From the NCBI RefSeq assembly GCF_027923585.1, contig NZ_BRPL01000002.1:930001-994000 (forward strand): DNA of 64,000 nt, given 5' to 3'. Numbering within the stretch: position 1 is the stretch's first letter; every line of letters begins with the position of its first letter. The notes beneath the pieces are model-generated. The model ran no database searches and was not told the origin of the DNA. It was given only the letters and a program-made list of their open reading frames with translations. This DNA is from Philodulcilactobacillus myokonensis. Lineage in GTDB: Bacteria; Bacillota; Bacilli; Lactobacillales; Lactobacillaceae. The translations under genes were made by a program, and so were the position numbers. Shown in pieces: positions 18,675 to 27,510 of the stretch.

Positions 18675-20399
18675 TTATTTATTATGGATAAATTTTTTCT
18701 TCTTCATATTTTTACGATGATGTTGATTAATTTCCATGATAACCGGCAAAATAACCGGATGTGATTGGGTTTTCTTAAATAAATAAGAATTTAATTTTTC
18801 TCGAACTGATTGTTTCAGATGACCCCAATCAAATTCCTCATTATCAAGATTTTTTTGAACCGTATTATAAACCAATTTGGAACATTCATTCATTAAATTT
18901 TTATGTGTTTTAACATAAATATAACCACGTGATGTCAGCTTAGGTTTAGCAACAACTTGACGTTTTTTACGGTCAATTGTTATAACAGCAATAAAAATTC
19001 CGTCTTCAGAAAGGACTTTACGATCCCTTAACACAATATTACCAATGTCACCAACGCCAATTCCATCAATCATAACACTTCCAGCTTTAACAGCCGTACC
19101 ACGATACATTTTATGATTTTCAGAATTATATTCAATCACATCGCCTTTATTGGGAATAAAAATATGATTTTTTGGAATACCAACACTTTCAGCTAATTTA
19201 GCATGTGCATTTAACATCCTATATTCCCCTTGAACCGGAATAAAGAATTTTGGTTTCATTAAATTAAGCATTAACTGTAAATCATTTTGACTCGCATTTT
19301 CAGAAGAATTTAAATCATCAGATATCATTTTTACATGGGCGTTAGCACGATAAATCATATCCTTAGTCTTAGCAACATTGGTTTCCATTGCATGTGATGG
19401 AGTTGTTGCAATTAAGACTAAATCATTTTCTCGAATGTTAATATGGCGATTTTGTTGGTTAGCCATTCGTTGAATTGCATTAATAGGTTCACCCATTTTA
19501 CCAGTTTGTAAAATAACAATTTGTGAAGGTTTTAATTTATTCATTGAACGAATTGAATGTAAAATGATGTTTTCATCTGGCAAATGCAATTGATGCAGAT
19601 CCGTTGCAATTTTAACGATTTTATTTAAATCATGGCCAGCTAAATAAACTTTTCTATGCGATTGATATGCCGCATTAAATATTTGTTGAATTCTTAAAAT
19701 ATTATAAGCGACACTGGCAACTATAATTCGATCATCGGTATATTGAAAAGTATCAGTAATATATGAACTAATTTTATTCTCACTAACACTTTCATAGGGA
19801 TTTTCAGCATTGCTTGAATCACTTAGTAATGCTAAAACACCCTTTCTTCCAATATCACTTAATGATGAAAAATCCGTTCGATAACCCTTTTGGGCAGTCT
19901 GATCAAATTTAAAATCGCCAGTATAGACAATTTGACCTTCCTTAGTTGATAAAACAATTCCCATTGATTCAGGGATAGAGTGGGTTGTTTTAAAGAAGCT
20001 GACTGTAACATCATTATTGAATATAATTTCGCTATTTTCATTAATAACGTTAAATTTATCAAACGATTTAGTTTCTTTATGCTGATTAATTTCCATTTTG
20101 GCTAACTCAATTGTTAATTTAGATCCAAAAACGGGAACATCAAAATCACGCAAGAAATATGGAAGTGCACCAATTGCTTCAGAATGACCATGTGACAAAA
20201 ATACCCCCACAATTTTATCTTTCTTGCTCTCCAAATAAGTAAAATCTGGAATTACTAAGTCAATTCCTAACATTTCATTATCTGGATATCTAAGTCCGCA
20301 ATCTAAAATATAAATATATCCACTAACTTCAACGGCATACATATTCTCGCCATTTTCTCGAACACCGCCAAGTGGAATGATTTTAATATTACTTTTCAT
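18675..20399 (-). CDS. rnjB: Ribonuclease J2
   Basis: RNase J2 partners RNase J1 in mRNA decay and rRNA processing. The 574-aa protein has the metallo-beta-lactamase/beta-CASP layout. The metal motif is HGHSEA (70-75) where active RNase J1 has HGHxDH, so Asp and His are replaced; loss of part of this motif is typical of J2, whose own activity is weak. The paralogue at 33517 keeps the full motif. The SD is GAGGTGG. It lies between rpsO and a TPR-like gene. Confidence 0.93.
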   Translation of the reverse strand: MKSNIKIIPLGGVRENGENMYAVEVSGYIYILDCGLRYPDNEMLGIDLVIPDFTYLESKKDKIVGVFLSHGHSEAIGALPYFLRDFDVPVFGSKLTIELAKMEINQHKETKSFDKFNVINENSEIIFNNDVTVSFFKTTHSIPESMGIVLSTKEGQIVYTGDFKFDQTAQKGYRTDFSSLSDIGRKGVLALLSDSSNAENPYESVSENKISSYITDTFQYTDDRIIVASVAYNILRIQQIFNAAYQSHRKVYLAGHDLNKIVKIATDLHQLHLPDENIILHSIRSMNKLKPSQIVILQTGKMGEPINAIQRMANQQNRHINIRENDLVLIATTPSHAMETNVAKTKDMIYRANAHVKMISDDLNSSENASQNDLQLMLNLMKPKFFIPVQGEYRMLNAHAKLAESVGIPKNHIFIPNKGDVIEYNSENHKMYRGTAVKAGSVMIDGIGVGDIGNIVLRDRKVLSEDGIFIAVITIDRKKRQVVAKPKLTSRGYIYVKTHKNLMNECSKLVYNTVQKNLDNEEFDWGHLKQSVREKLNSYLFKKTQSHPVILPVIMEINQHHRKNMKKKKFIHNK

Positions 20400-20561
20400 T
20401 ACTCCACCTCAAATTTATAATTAATTTTTTCTTTTCATTACGTCCAATCAAAGTTAATTATAGTGTACCATATTTTATTAAGATAACGAACAGTCAATAT
20501 AAAACAAAGGGATAATTTCCTATCAATAAATTTACGGGTATCTTCTCTTATTTTAAGCAAA

Positions 20562-20596
20562 ACAAAAAACGAGATTACCAAAATAGTAATCCCGTT
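20562..20596 (-). terminator. Rho-independent terminator after rpsO
   Basis: Minus-strand stem AACGGGATTACTA with the complementary GGTAATCTCGTT and a T-run (TTTTTTG), 24 bases after the rpsO stop. The rest of the 220-base gap up to rnjB contains a TATAAT on the minus strand near 20460, possibly the rnjB promoter, without a clear -35. Confidence 0.85.
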
Positions 20597-20619
20597 AATA
20601 ATCATGTCAGAATAAAGAA

Positions 20620-20889
20620 TTAACGACGTAATCCTAAACTCTTGATTAATTTTCTGTATTGAACAACATCCTTATTTCTTAAATAAGCTAATAAGTTACG
20701 ACGATGACCAATTTTCTTCATTAAGCCACGTTGTGAATGATGATCCTTCTTATGGGTCTTCATATGTTGGTTAATTTCATTAATGTCAGCAGTTAATACG
20801 GCAACTTGAACTTCAGTAGAGCCAGTGTCGCCTTCGTGTTGAGCATACTTTTTAATAATTGAATCTTTATTTGCTTGTGTTAAAGCCAT
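20620..20889 (-). CDS. rpsO: 30S ribosomal protein S15
   Basis: S15 binds 16S rRNA early in 30S assembly. The 89-aa length and sequence are standard ([16 protein letters not shown], then [17 protein letters not shown] and YLRNKD). A good SD (AGGTGGGA) precedes the ATG. It has its own promoter, a structured leader and a terminator, so it forms a single-gene unit. Confidence 0.98.
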   Translation of the reverse strand: MALTQANKDSIIKKYAQHEGDTGSTEVQVAVLTADINEINQHMKTHKKDHHSQRGLMKKIGHRRNLLAYLRNKDVVQYRKLIKSLGLRR

Positions 20890-20975
20890 TTAAATTCCCA
20901 CCTTTCTAAATAAAAATCGCCATGAACTGAGATTCCGCCAGTGAGATAGCGATAAAACTAAGTTCAGGTTTCAAT
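20890..20975 (-). promoter_or_regulatory. Probable S15 autoregulatory leader
   Basis: The roughly 85-base untranslated leader of rpsO carries nested inverted repeats. ATCGC pairs with GCGAT around an inner part with CACTGGCGG, and CTGAACTTAG can instead pair with CTCAGTTCAT, so two mutually exclusive folds exist. S15 represses its own translation through leader RNA in many bacteria. I infer the same here from structure and position; I have not matched it to a named class. Confidence 0.5.
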
Positions 20976-20980
20976 ATTTA

Positions 20981-21009
20981 ATAATACTATTCTATTTTAC
21001 TAAAATCAA
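20981..21009 (-). promoter_or_regulatory. rpsO promoter
   Basis: On the minus strand TTGATT (21004-21009), a 17-base spacer and TATTAT (20981-20986). It leaves a leader of about 85 bases. Confidence 0.6.
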
Positions 21010-21048
21010 GGTCAATCTAATCTAAAGTCAAATATAATTTAGTATCTA

Positions 21049-21077
21049 TTGAAATTGCAATTAGTGTTTTGTATAAT
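21049..21077 (+). promoter_or_regulatory. rpsT promoter
   Basis: TTGAAA (21049-21054), a 17-base spacer and a perfect TATAAT (21072-21077), 40 bases before the rpsT ATG. Confidence 0.75.
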
Positions 21078-21117
21078 GGTATTTGTTTAATTATAGACGA
21101 TTGTTGGAGGTGAAAAT

Positions 21118-21360
21118 ATGCCAGTTATTAAATCTGCTATTAAACGTGCTAAAACAAATGTTAAAGCTAATAAACGTAATACCGCACAAGTAAGTAAAAT
21201 GAGAGATGCCATAAAGAAATTTATGAAATCATCTAAAAACGATGAAAACGTGTATCGTGATGCTATTAGCGCAGTTGACCATGCTAAGAGCAAGGGCTTA
21301 ATCAAAGCTAATAAAGCTGATCGTGAAAAATCACACATGTCAGCTAAATTTAATAAATAA
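21118..21360 (+). CDS. rpsT: 30S ribosomal protein S20
   Basis: S20 is an 80-aa helical, lysine-rich primary 16S rRNA binder (MPVIKSAIKRAKTNVKANKR, later VYRDAISAVDHAKSKGLIK). SD TGGAGGTGA gives good spacing to the ATG. It is divergent from rpsO and convergent with holA, the usual neighbour in Firmicutes. The long antisense frame on the other strand is only a shadow of it. Confidence 0.97.
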   Translation: MPVIKSAIKRAKTNVKANKRNTAQVSKMRDAIKKFMKSSKNDENVYRDAISAVDHAKSKGLIKANKADREKSHMSAKFNK

Positions 21361-21375
21361 TTATTATTTATTATA

Positions 21376-21427
21376 AAAAGATACCCTAAAATTTTCAATT
21401 TATTTTGAAAATTTAGGGTATTTTTTA
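21376..21427. terminator. Bidirectional terminator between rpsT and holA
   Basis: A long stem TACCCTAAAATTTTCAA/TTGAAAATTTAGGGTA (one bulged base) has A- and T-runs on both flanks. It serves rpsT on the plus strand and overlaps the holA stop on the minus strand. Confidence 0.9.
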
Positions 21428-22441
21428 TTTAGAAATAAAACTCAACATAAACATTTCAAAAAGCAATTCCGGAGAAGCTTGAGATGATTTTAATTTAATT
21501 TCATTGTCAATTAATCCTAAGTACGCTTGTTTTAATTCTTTAAATTGATATGTTTGAATTGTTCTTAATGCAAGTTTGATTCTAAATGGATGAACTTTTA
21601 AGATACTAGCTAAACTACCCTGACTGTGACCATGGGAAGCTAAAATCATAACTTGAAGTAAAAGTCTAAATTGACTAACAAGAATTGCATTAATTTGAAG
21701 AGGTTCTTTTTGCTCTAAAATTAAATTATGGTATAAATCGACGGCTAATTTAACCCGTTTTTTTAAAACATAGTTAACTAGATCAAAAATATTTTGATCC
21801 AGTGATTTAGTTACCAGATTATTTATAGCATTGCTAGTAATAACTTTATCACGGCAATAAACAAATAATTTTGGCAGTTCATTCATTATCATTGATAATT
21901 TACCGCCAGTTCTTTGAATCAGCAAATTTAGTGAATTTGCATCACATTTATAATTGTGCTGGTTAATGTAACTTTTGACGTAATTTTTGACTTGGCTTTC
22001 AGAAAATTTGTTTATATCAACCATTTCTGCGACATTTTTTAGCCTTTTAGTAACTTTTTTTCTGCCATCCAATTTAGGATATGGAGCCATGAAAACAACC
22101 ACTGACGATGGTTCTGGATGTTTTAGATATTGAATTAGTCCATCAATATCATGGTCAATATTATTTGATACCCGTTTGTTCGTTAAAAAATACGGTTGGT
22201 TAATTAGAACAACCCGTCGTTTACCAAAAAAAGGTGCTGACATTGCATCGTTCAAAGCAGCAGATAAAGGAGTGTCTTCCATATCATAGGATGCGTAATT
22301 CATGGTCCGTTCTTCCTTTGGAACAAGTTTAATAAACGCATTTTTAATTTGATCACTTAAATATTCCTGCCTTCCAAGAATCAAATAAACCGGCTTAACA
22401 TCGTTCTTAGGTAATGATCTTAATAGTTGATTCACATTCAT
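21425..22441 (-). CDS. holA: DNA polymerase III delta subunit
   Basis: The delta subunit opens the sliding clamp during loading. The length (338 aa) and segments VYLILGRQEYLSDQIKNAF, FFGKRRVVLINQPYF and the C-terminal ELLFEMFML fit HolA; it lacks a Walker A motif, as this subunit does. Two in-frame ATGs exist (22453 and 22441). GGGAGG directly abuts the first, so I prefer the second. It follows comEC after 11 to 23 bases, and this comEC-holA order is conserved. Confidence 0.9.
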   Translation of the reverse strand: MNVNQLLRSLPKNDVKPVYLILGRQEYLSDQIKNAFIKLVPKEERTMNYASYDMEDTPLSAALNDAMSAPFFGKRRVVLINQPYFLTNKRVSNNIDHDIDGLIQYLKHPEPSSVVVFMAPYPKLDGRKKVTKRLKNVAEMVDINKFSESQVKNYVKSYINQHNYKCDANSLNLLIQRTGGKLSMIMNELPKLFVYCRDKVITSNAINNLVTKSLDQNIFDLVNYVLKKRVKLAVDLYHNLILEQKEPLQINAILVSQFRLLLQVMILASHGHSQGSLASILKVHPFRIKLALRTIQTYQFKELKQAYLGLIDNEIKLKSSQASPELLFEMFMLSFISK

Positions 22442-22464
22442 ATTGAAATTCATCCTCCCTTCAT

Positions 22465-24624
22465 TTAATTAGAATTTTTAATAAATGGATGCCAGGATCC
22501 ATAATGATTAAAATAACGATAAGTAATCATCCCATTTGTCTGGGTATTGTATTCAATCATATGACGTTGCTTAATTTTAACAATTGTCTCTGGATTGGGA
22601 TGATGATAACGATTATTTCTGCCAGCTGAAATAATTGCTATTTTGGGTTGAACTGCATTTAAAAATTCATTGGACGAGGAGGTATTGCTACCATGATGTC
22701 CAACTTTCAATACATCAGTCCTTAAATTGGGCATTTTTTGAATAATATCATTTTCACCGGCTTGATCTAAATCACCCATAAAAAGCCATTTTAATCCACC
22801 AAAATAACCATTCAGAACCATTGAATCATGATTATTACCAAGTCCCTGAACAAATGGATGGACAATATCAAATGGCAATCCATTAATATGATCATTTGCC
22901 TTTACTTGAATAATTTTAGTTTTATTAATATAGGGATCAATTCTATTCATAAAATGTTGATTATTAACCATTCCTAATGGAATAAATAACCGCTTAACTT
23001 TCATTTCAGAAAGAAAAGCTGGTAAATCACCACAATGATCAGCATCTTGATGACTGATGCATAAATTATCGATCCAATCGATGCCAATGCTATGAAGATA
23101 ATTAATTGAAATTCCATCAGCCTGATAATGATTGGTTTGGGGTTGATTTCCAAAAGTTATTTTACCACCTGTATCAATCAAAGTAATCGTTTTATTAAAC
23201 GGTTCACGAACTAAAAAGCTATCACCCTGTCCAACGTCAAAATAACTTACTTCCCCATTAAAGGGAAAGTGAATGCTCAAAAATGAAACCGCGTACAGCA
23301 TTATTAAAAATAATATTTTAAATTTTCTTTGAACAGCAATGATACTAAATGTAATCAAAAACAATATCAATGTAATATAGATATTCAATTTACCAAACAT
23401 AATATTACCAGGTAAATTGCCAATTAGATTAACGAATGCATCGAAAAATTGCAATATTTGTGCAATAATTTGACCAACAATGGGAATAAATAATCCTACT
23501 GAGCATCCGATTATTACCATCGGAAAAATAAGGATTGAAAATAATGGTAATATTAATAAATTAGCAAACATCGTTAATAAATGCCATTGATAAATATGAT
23601 AAATAATAATTGGTAAACCAATTAGGTTCATTAATGCGGTCTGTTTCAAGAATGAAAAATGATTTGTGAATATTAATCCAAATGACAGAGCATAACTTAA
23701 TTGACATCCAAATTGAATTAACATTTGCGGATATAGAAACAGATTGATTAATAAAGTAATTGACCACACATCTAATGGATTTAAATTGATTTTTAAAAAT
23801 TTAGTGGTCAAAATGGTTTCAACCATTAAAATTGATCTTAATAACCCGATTGAAGAACCTGCAATAACAAAATATACTGGCAACAATGCCATGATTAATA
23901 AACGATAGTCTTCTCGTTTCATTCGTAAATATATGAAGAATAATTCCAGCATGTTAACAATATAATAAACATGCAAACCGGAAATACTAAATAAGTGAAT
24001 TAACCCTAATTGTTTAATACCAGTTAATTCACTATTAAAATCATTATTCATGCTGCCAAGAATTAAACTTAAGCCATATAAATTTAAAGGATGCGGCAGT
24101 TGATCCATTGATTGCATCATTTTAAATCTTAAGTTATGAATCATAGCAATCAATGAATGGTCCGGTTTAAATTGAATCATTTGATTAATTTTAACTTGAT
24201 TAGATATGTTTTGACTTTGGTAAAAGCGACTAGCATTAAATTGATTAACATTGGTCGGTGATTTAATTGGGCTAACATCAGCATTAACTAGCCACGTTCC
24301 ACTCACATGATTGGTTTGCTTAATTTGATTTAAATCATCATCATTTTTAGCGTAACCACTTATAATTAAATGCTGATTTAACCCATCTGACCATCCCCTT
24401 CCATGATAATAATCACCATCATATTGAATATCATCAGGATAAATTTGAACCTGCATTTGTTTGTGATTAATCACCACGGATTGGTGTTCAAGACGGTTAA
24501 AATTAAAAAGACATAAGCATAAAAAAGCAGCTGCAATTAAAACGTTTTGAACGAAAAAATGGGGCTGTTTTAATAAATAAATTCTGATTAGCCAGAAAAT
24601 AAGTAATAAGCAACTAAGAATCAT
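22465..24624 (-). CDS. comEC: ComEC/Rec2 DNA uptake channel; true start probably a non-standard codon at 24696
   Basis: ComEC forms the membrane channel for single-stranded DNA in competence. Visible parts are N-terminal helices and an OB-like segment, a competence domain of several helices (LFSISGLHVYYIVNML), and a C-terminal metallo-beta-lactamase domain with SHQDADHCGD and VGHHGSNTSSS. The first ATG is at 24624, with no SD. The frame stays open 25 codons further up to comEB, encoding YIFPAVLCAIVSCFFIGP, which looks like the normal ComEC N terminus. No ATG, GTG or TTG occurs there. At the comEB stop the sequence is TAATC, where similar gene junctions here read TAATG. Confidence 0.88.
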   Translation of the reverse strand: MILSCLLLIFWLIRIYLLKQPHFFVQNVLIAAAFLCLCLFNFNRLEHQSVVINHKQMQVQIYPDDIQYDGDYYHGRGWSDGLNQHLIISGYAKNDDDLNQIKQTNHVSGTWLVNADVSPIKSPTNVNQFNASRFYQSQNISNQVKINQMIQFKPDHSLIAMIHNLRFKMMQSMDQLPHPLNLYGLSLILGSMNNDFNSELTGIKQLGLIHLFSISGLHVYYIVNMLELFFIYLRMKREDYRLLIMALLPVYFVIAGSSIGLLRSILMVETILTTKFLKINLNPLDVWSITLLINLFLYPQMLIQFGCQLSYALSFGLIFTNHFSFLKQTALMNLIGLPIIIYHIYQWHLLTMFANLLILPLFSILIFPMVIIGCSVGLFIPIVGQIIAQILQFFDAFVNLIGNLPGNIMFGKLNIYITLILFLITFSIIAVQRKFKILFLIMLYAVSFLSIHFPFNGEVSYFDVGQGDSFLVREPFNKTITLIDTGGKITFGNQPQTNHYQADGISINYLHSIGIDWIDNLCISHQDADHCGDLPAFLSEMKVKRLFIPLGMVNNQHFMNRIDPYINKTKIIQVKANDHINGLPFDIVHPFVQGLGNNHDSMVLNGYFGGLKWLFMGDLDQAGENDIIQKMPNLRTDVLKVGHHGSNTSSSNEFLNAVQPKIAIISAGRNNRYHHPNPETIVKIKQRHMIEYNTQTNGMITYRYFNHYGSWHPFIKNSN

Positions 24625-24695
24625 TGGACCAATAAAAAAGCAGCTTACAATTGCACAAAGAACTGCTGGAAAAATATATAAATTAGTTTTTATGA

Positions 24696-25172
24696 TTAAT
24701 TAGATAAATAGGATGAAAACGGTAATTGTTTCATGATTTTAGGATTTAATTTAATCTTTTTTAAAGTAACATGTTTTAATTTGATAAGCGATTTAGCATA
24801 TGCACTATCATGATAATCCCTTAAATAATTGATTTGTTTAATTCCGGATTGTAATAACACCTTAGTACATTGTAAACATGGGAAGTCAGTTACATACAAT
24901 TCAGAATTATACGTTGCCTCGCCAAATTTAGCACACTGGGCAATTGCATTCATTTCAGCATGAATAGTTCTCAAGCAATGACCATCAACCATGTAGCATC
25001 CCTTATCTGTACAATGAACATCACCAGATACAGAACCATTATAGCCACTAGCAATAATACGGCGATCTCGCACAATTGTAGCTCCCACTGACAAGCGATT
25101 ACAAGTACTTCTAGATGAAATTAATACTGCTTGAAGCATGAAGTATTGATCCCAAGGAATTCTTTGATCCAT
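24696..25172 (-). CDS. comEB: ComEB, dCMP deaminase family protein
   Basis: The 158-aa protein has the zinc cytidine/deoxycytidylate deaminase signature: HAEMNAIAQC near 93-102 and PCLQC near 118-122. It is encoded between comEA and comEC as in B. subtilis, where its role in DNA uptake is marginal; dCMP deamination supplying dUMP is the likely activity. The stop codon touches the upstream end of the comEC frame. Confidence 0.9.
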   Translation of the reverse strand: MDQRIPWDQYFMLQAVLISSRSTCNRLSVGATIVRDRRIIASGYNGSVSGDVHCTDKGCYMVDGHCLRTIHAEMNAIAQCAKFGEATYNSELYVTDFPCLQCTKVLLQSGIKQINYLRDYHDSAYAKSLIKLKHVTLKKIKLNPKIMKQLPFSSYLSN

Positions 25173-25219
25173 TTTATTTACTCCTTTAATTCAATATAAA
25201 CATAATTATAGTATATCAA

Positions 25220-25918
25220 TTATTGAACACAAATAAAATTTTTAATGTTATCAAAACTACGATCGCCAAATCCTGGGATATTTTTAATATCTTCAATTTT
25301 ATTAAAATCACCATGTTCTTTTCTGTAATCAAGGATTTTTTGTGCTTTCTTTTCTCCAACACCATTTATTTTTTGCAGTTCATTTTCATCTGCCGTGTTC
25401 AAATTAATTTTATTTGATGTCGAATCACTTGATGATCCACTAATATCACTTGTCTGAGAACTAGATGTATTATTTACGTTAGTTACAATTTTACCTTTGA
25501 TTTCACCACGAAACGGAACGTAAATCACCTGTTGGTCATTTAATTTTTGCGCTAAATTTACGTGATTTCCATCAGCTGATTTAGTTAAACCACCCGCTGC
25601 CTCGACAGCATCATCAATCCTTAAGCTTGACGGTAATCGATAAACACCCGGTTGTTTAACGGCACCCTTCACGTCAACCACGACGAGATTATTATGGGAC
25701 GTTTGGCTAAAAGAATTAGATGTTTGATGTAAATTCTTAATTTTAGAACTTGAATTAGTATTCATACTACTAGCTTGGCTCATATTATTTGAAAAATTGG
25801 TTTGTGAATCACCTTGATGATTAGAAAATAAAATTATTAGGATCAAAACAACAATCACCACCGATCCAATCATTAAATAACGACGATATTCATTTATGAA
25901 TTCCTTAATCCTATCCAT
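25220..25918 (-). CDS. comEA: ComEA, competence DNA receptor
   Basis: ComEA binds incoming double-stranded DNA at the outer membrane face. From MDRIKEFINEYRRYL it has one transmembrane helix (about 14-35), a low-complexity Ser/Asn linker, an SLBB-type domain (VVDVKGAVKQPGVYRLP) and a C-terminal helix-hairpin-helix DNA-binding module (INLNTADENELQKINGVGEK). The ATG at 25918 has GGGAG 8 bases upstream; a TTG six codons earlier overlaps this SD. It opens the comEA-EB-EC run. No ComK-type box or SigX-type promoter was evident to me. Confidence 0.93.
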   Translation of the reverse strand: MDRIKEFINEYRRYLMIGSVVIVVLILIILFSNHQGDSQTNFSNNMSQASSMNTNSSSKIKNLHQTSNSFSQTSHNNLVVVDVKGAVKQPGVYRLPSSLRIDDAVEAAGGLTKSADGNHVNLAQKLNDQQVIYVPFRGEIKGKIVTNVNNTSSSQTSDISGSSSDSTSNKINLNTADENELQKINGVGEKKAQKILDYRKEHGDFNKIEDIKNIPGFGDRSFDNIKNFICVQ

Positions 25919-25947
25919 CCATTTCACTCCCTTCAAATATAAATTCG

Positions 25948-25982
25948 AAAAAAGACATCTATATTTTTATAGATGTCTTTTA
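25948..25982 (-). terminator. Rho-independent terminator
   Basis: Stem AAAGACATCTAT/ATAGATGTCTTT with a 6-base loop and a T-run on the minus strand. It closes the ftsW-ylbG-rsmD-coaD-protease run just before comEA. Confidence 0.88.
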
Positions 25983-25987
25983 ATTCA

Positions 25988-27025
25988 TTAATATTTTTTA
26001 ATTGCAGAGAGTGCCTCTTGAAATGTTTGAACGGGAATTACTTTCATTTTTGGAGCATACTTTTTTGCAGTCTTAACTGCCAATTGATAATTAGTAATAT
26101 GCCCAGGTTCTTCACTTAAATCAGATCTAGTCGGTTTAATATAGGGAGATAAAAAGATCTTAGCATTTTTCCGTTTAGCAGCAATAATTTTTTTATCAAT
26201 CCCACCAATTTCGCCTACTTGACCATCAGCATTAATTGTTCCAGTTCCTGCAATATTTTGATTACGTCTAATATTCTTACCAGTTAATTGACCATAAATT
26301 TGTAGTGAAAACATCAGTCCGCCGGATGGGCCACCAATTTGTCCAGGATCCACTTTAATTGGAATTTTAGTATGGGTATCAACATCATCAGTTAATTCAA
26401 TCCCGATTCCAGCCTTTTTTCCATAAAGTTTGGTCAAAGGCTCAGAAACAGTTTGAACTCGACCATGATGTAAATAAGTAATTGCAATCTTGGTACCAAT
26501 TTGGTGTCTTTCAATATAGTTTTGATAACCGAGAGCGCTGCTGAAATGATGACCATTTACCTTTAAAATAGTGTCTCCAATGTTTAAATGATGTTTAAAC
26601 TTTGAATTATTTAACACATTAATAACATAAATTCCACGATAATAATTTGTAACCTGTTGATGGGCGTTTTTATAACCAGTATAAATAGCCTCGTTAATTG
26701 CACTTTTCATATAAAAAGATTGAACACGATTGAAGTCATTATTATTTGTTCCGCCAGTAACATCATTAGGGCTTTCAATTGAATAGTACGGAAGCATCTT
26801 TGCATATAGATATCTGAATGGCGTTGCCCTTGAGATGTTTACAGACATTAACATAAATTTGCCTGAATAACGATCCGGATGTCCTTTAATATTAACAATC
26901 GGTTTTAAATTAGTTGCATCCCCTGGACCTTCAATATAAGCAGATAACGGAAAATCAAATCCAATTAAAATACATAAAGCAACAATGGCAAAAACGACAT
27001 ACTTGCGATATTTTTTTAATTTCAT
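25988..27025 (-). CDS. SepM-type PDZ/Lon-like membrane protease (YlbL family)
   Basis: One N-terminal transmembrane helix (about 9-27) places the body outside. A PDZ domain (YVINVLNNSKFKHHLNIGD) is followed by a Lon-type S16 serine protease domain. The Ser is in GGPSGGLMFSL near residue 232 and the Lys in GGIDKKIIAAKR near 276. Relatives include B. subtilis YlbL and streptococcal SepM, which trims a competence peptide. Here it lies beside comEA, but the rsmD-coaD-protease order is conserved without any competence link. Its ATG overlaps the coaD stop as ATGA. Confidence 0.9.
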   Translation of the reverse strand: MKLKKYRKYVVFAIVALCILIGFDFPLSAYIEGPGDATNLKPIVNIKGHPDRYSGKFMLMSVNISRATPFRYLYAKMLPYYSIESPNDVTGGTNNNDFNRVQSFYMKSAINEAIYTGYKNAHQQVTNYYRGIYVINVLNNSKFKHHLNIGDTILKVNGHHFSSALGYQNYIERHQIGTKIAITYLHHGRVQTVSEPLTKLYGKKAGIGIELTDDVDTHTKIPIKVDPGQIGGPSGGLMFSLQIYGQLTGKNIRRNQNIAGTGTINADGQVGEIGGIDKKIIAAKRKNAKIFLSPYIKPTRSDLSEEPGHITNYQLAVKTAKKYAPKMKVIPVQTFQEALSAIKKY

Positions 27026-27510
27026 TCATTTGACCTCTTATACTTTTGTTTCATTTTAGAAATGACATTTTGAGGCAAATACTTATGAACGTCACCATTG
27101 AAAAATACAATTTCTTTTAACAAGCTCGATGAAATAAATTCAAACTGCGGCCTAGCAAGCATAAAAATAGTTTCAATTTTATGATCCAAAGCAGAATTCA
27201 TCTGAGCAATATCTTTTTCATATTGAAAGTCATTATTATTCCTCAATCCACGAACAATAATATTTGCATGGATCCGGTGCAGAAAATCAACCGTTAATTC
27301 ATTTTCAACAGTAACCTTAACGTTTGATAAATTTTTAATATTATCTTGAATTAATTGTTTCCTTTCGTTAGCAGTGAACATCCCACTTTTATGGGTGTTT
27401 TCCCCAACCACTACAATTAACTGATCAAATATTTTGCTGGCGCGTTTAATCAAATCCAAATGTCCATTTGTAATTGGATCAAAACTTCCCGGAAAAATAG
27501 CAGTTTTCAT
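27022..27510 (-). CDS. coaD: Phosphopantetheine adenylyltransferase
   Basis: CoaD makes dephospho-CoA from 4'-phosphopantetheine and ATP. The 162-aa protein opens with the nucleotidyltransferase signature FPGSFDPITNGH and contains RGLRNNNDFQYE and FISSSLLKE. It overlaps rsmD by TAATG at its start and the protease gene by ATGA at its end, so the three are translationally coupled. Confidence 0.96.
   Translation of the reverse strand: MKTAIFPGSFDPITNGHLDLIKRASKIFDQLIVVVGENTHKSGMFTANERKQLIQDNIKNLSNVKVTVENELTVDFLHRIHANIIVRGLRNNNDFQYEKDIAQMNSALDHKIETIFMLARPQFEFISSSLLKEIVFFNGDVHKYLPQNVISKMKQKYKRSNE

Noticed and set aside
21087-21398. Minus-strand 103-codon hydrophobic frame over rpsT
   Set aside because: Antisense of the lysine-rich S20 gene, whose Lys and Ala codons read as hydrophobic residues; rpsT has promoter, SD and terminator.
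25220-27025. SepM-like protease as part of a competence signalling system with comEA
   Set aside because: A terminator separates the protease gene from comEA, and the rsmD-coaD-protease order is conserved in bacteria without such signalling; no competence peptide gene is visible.
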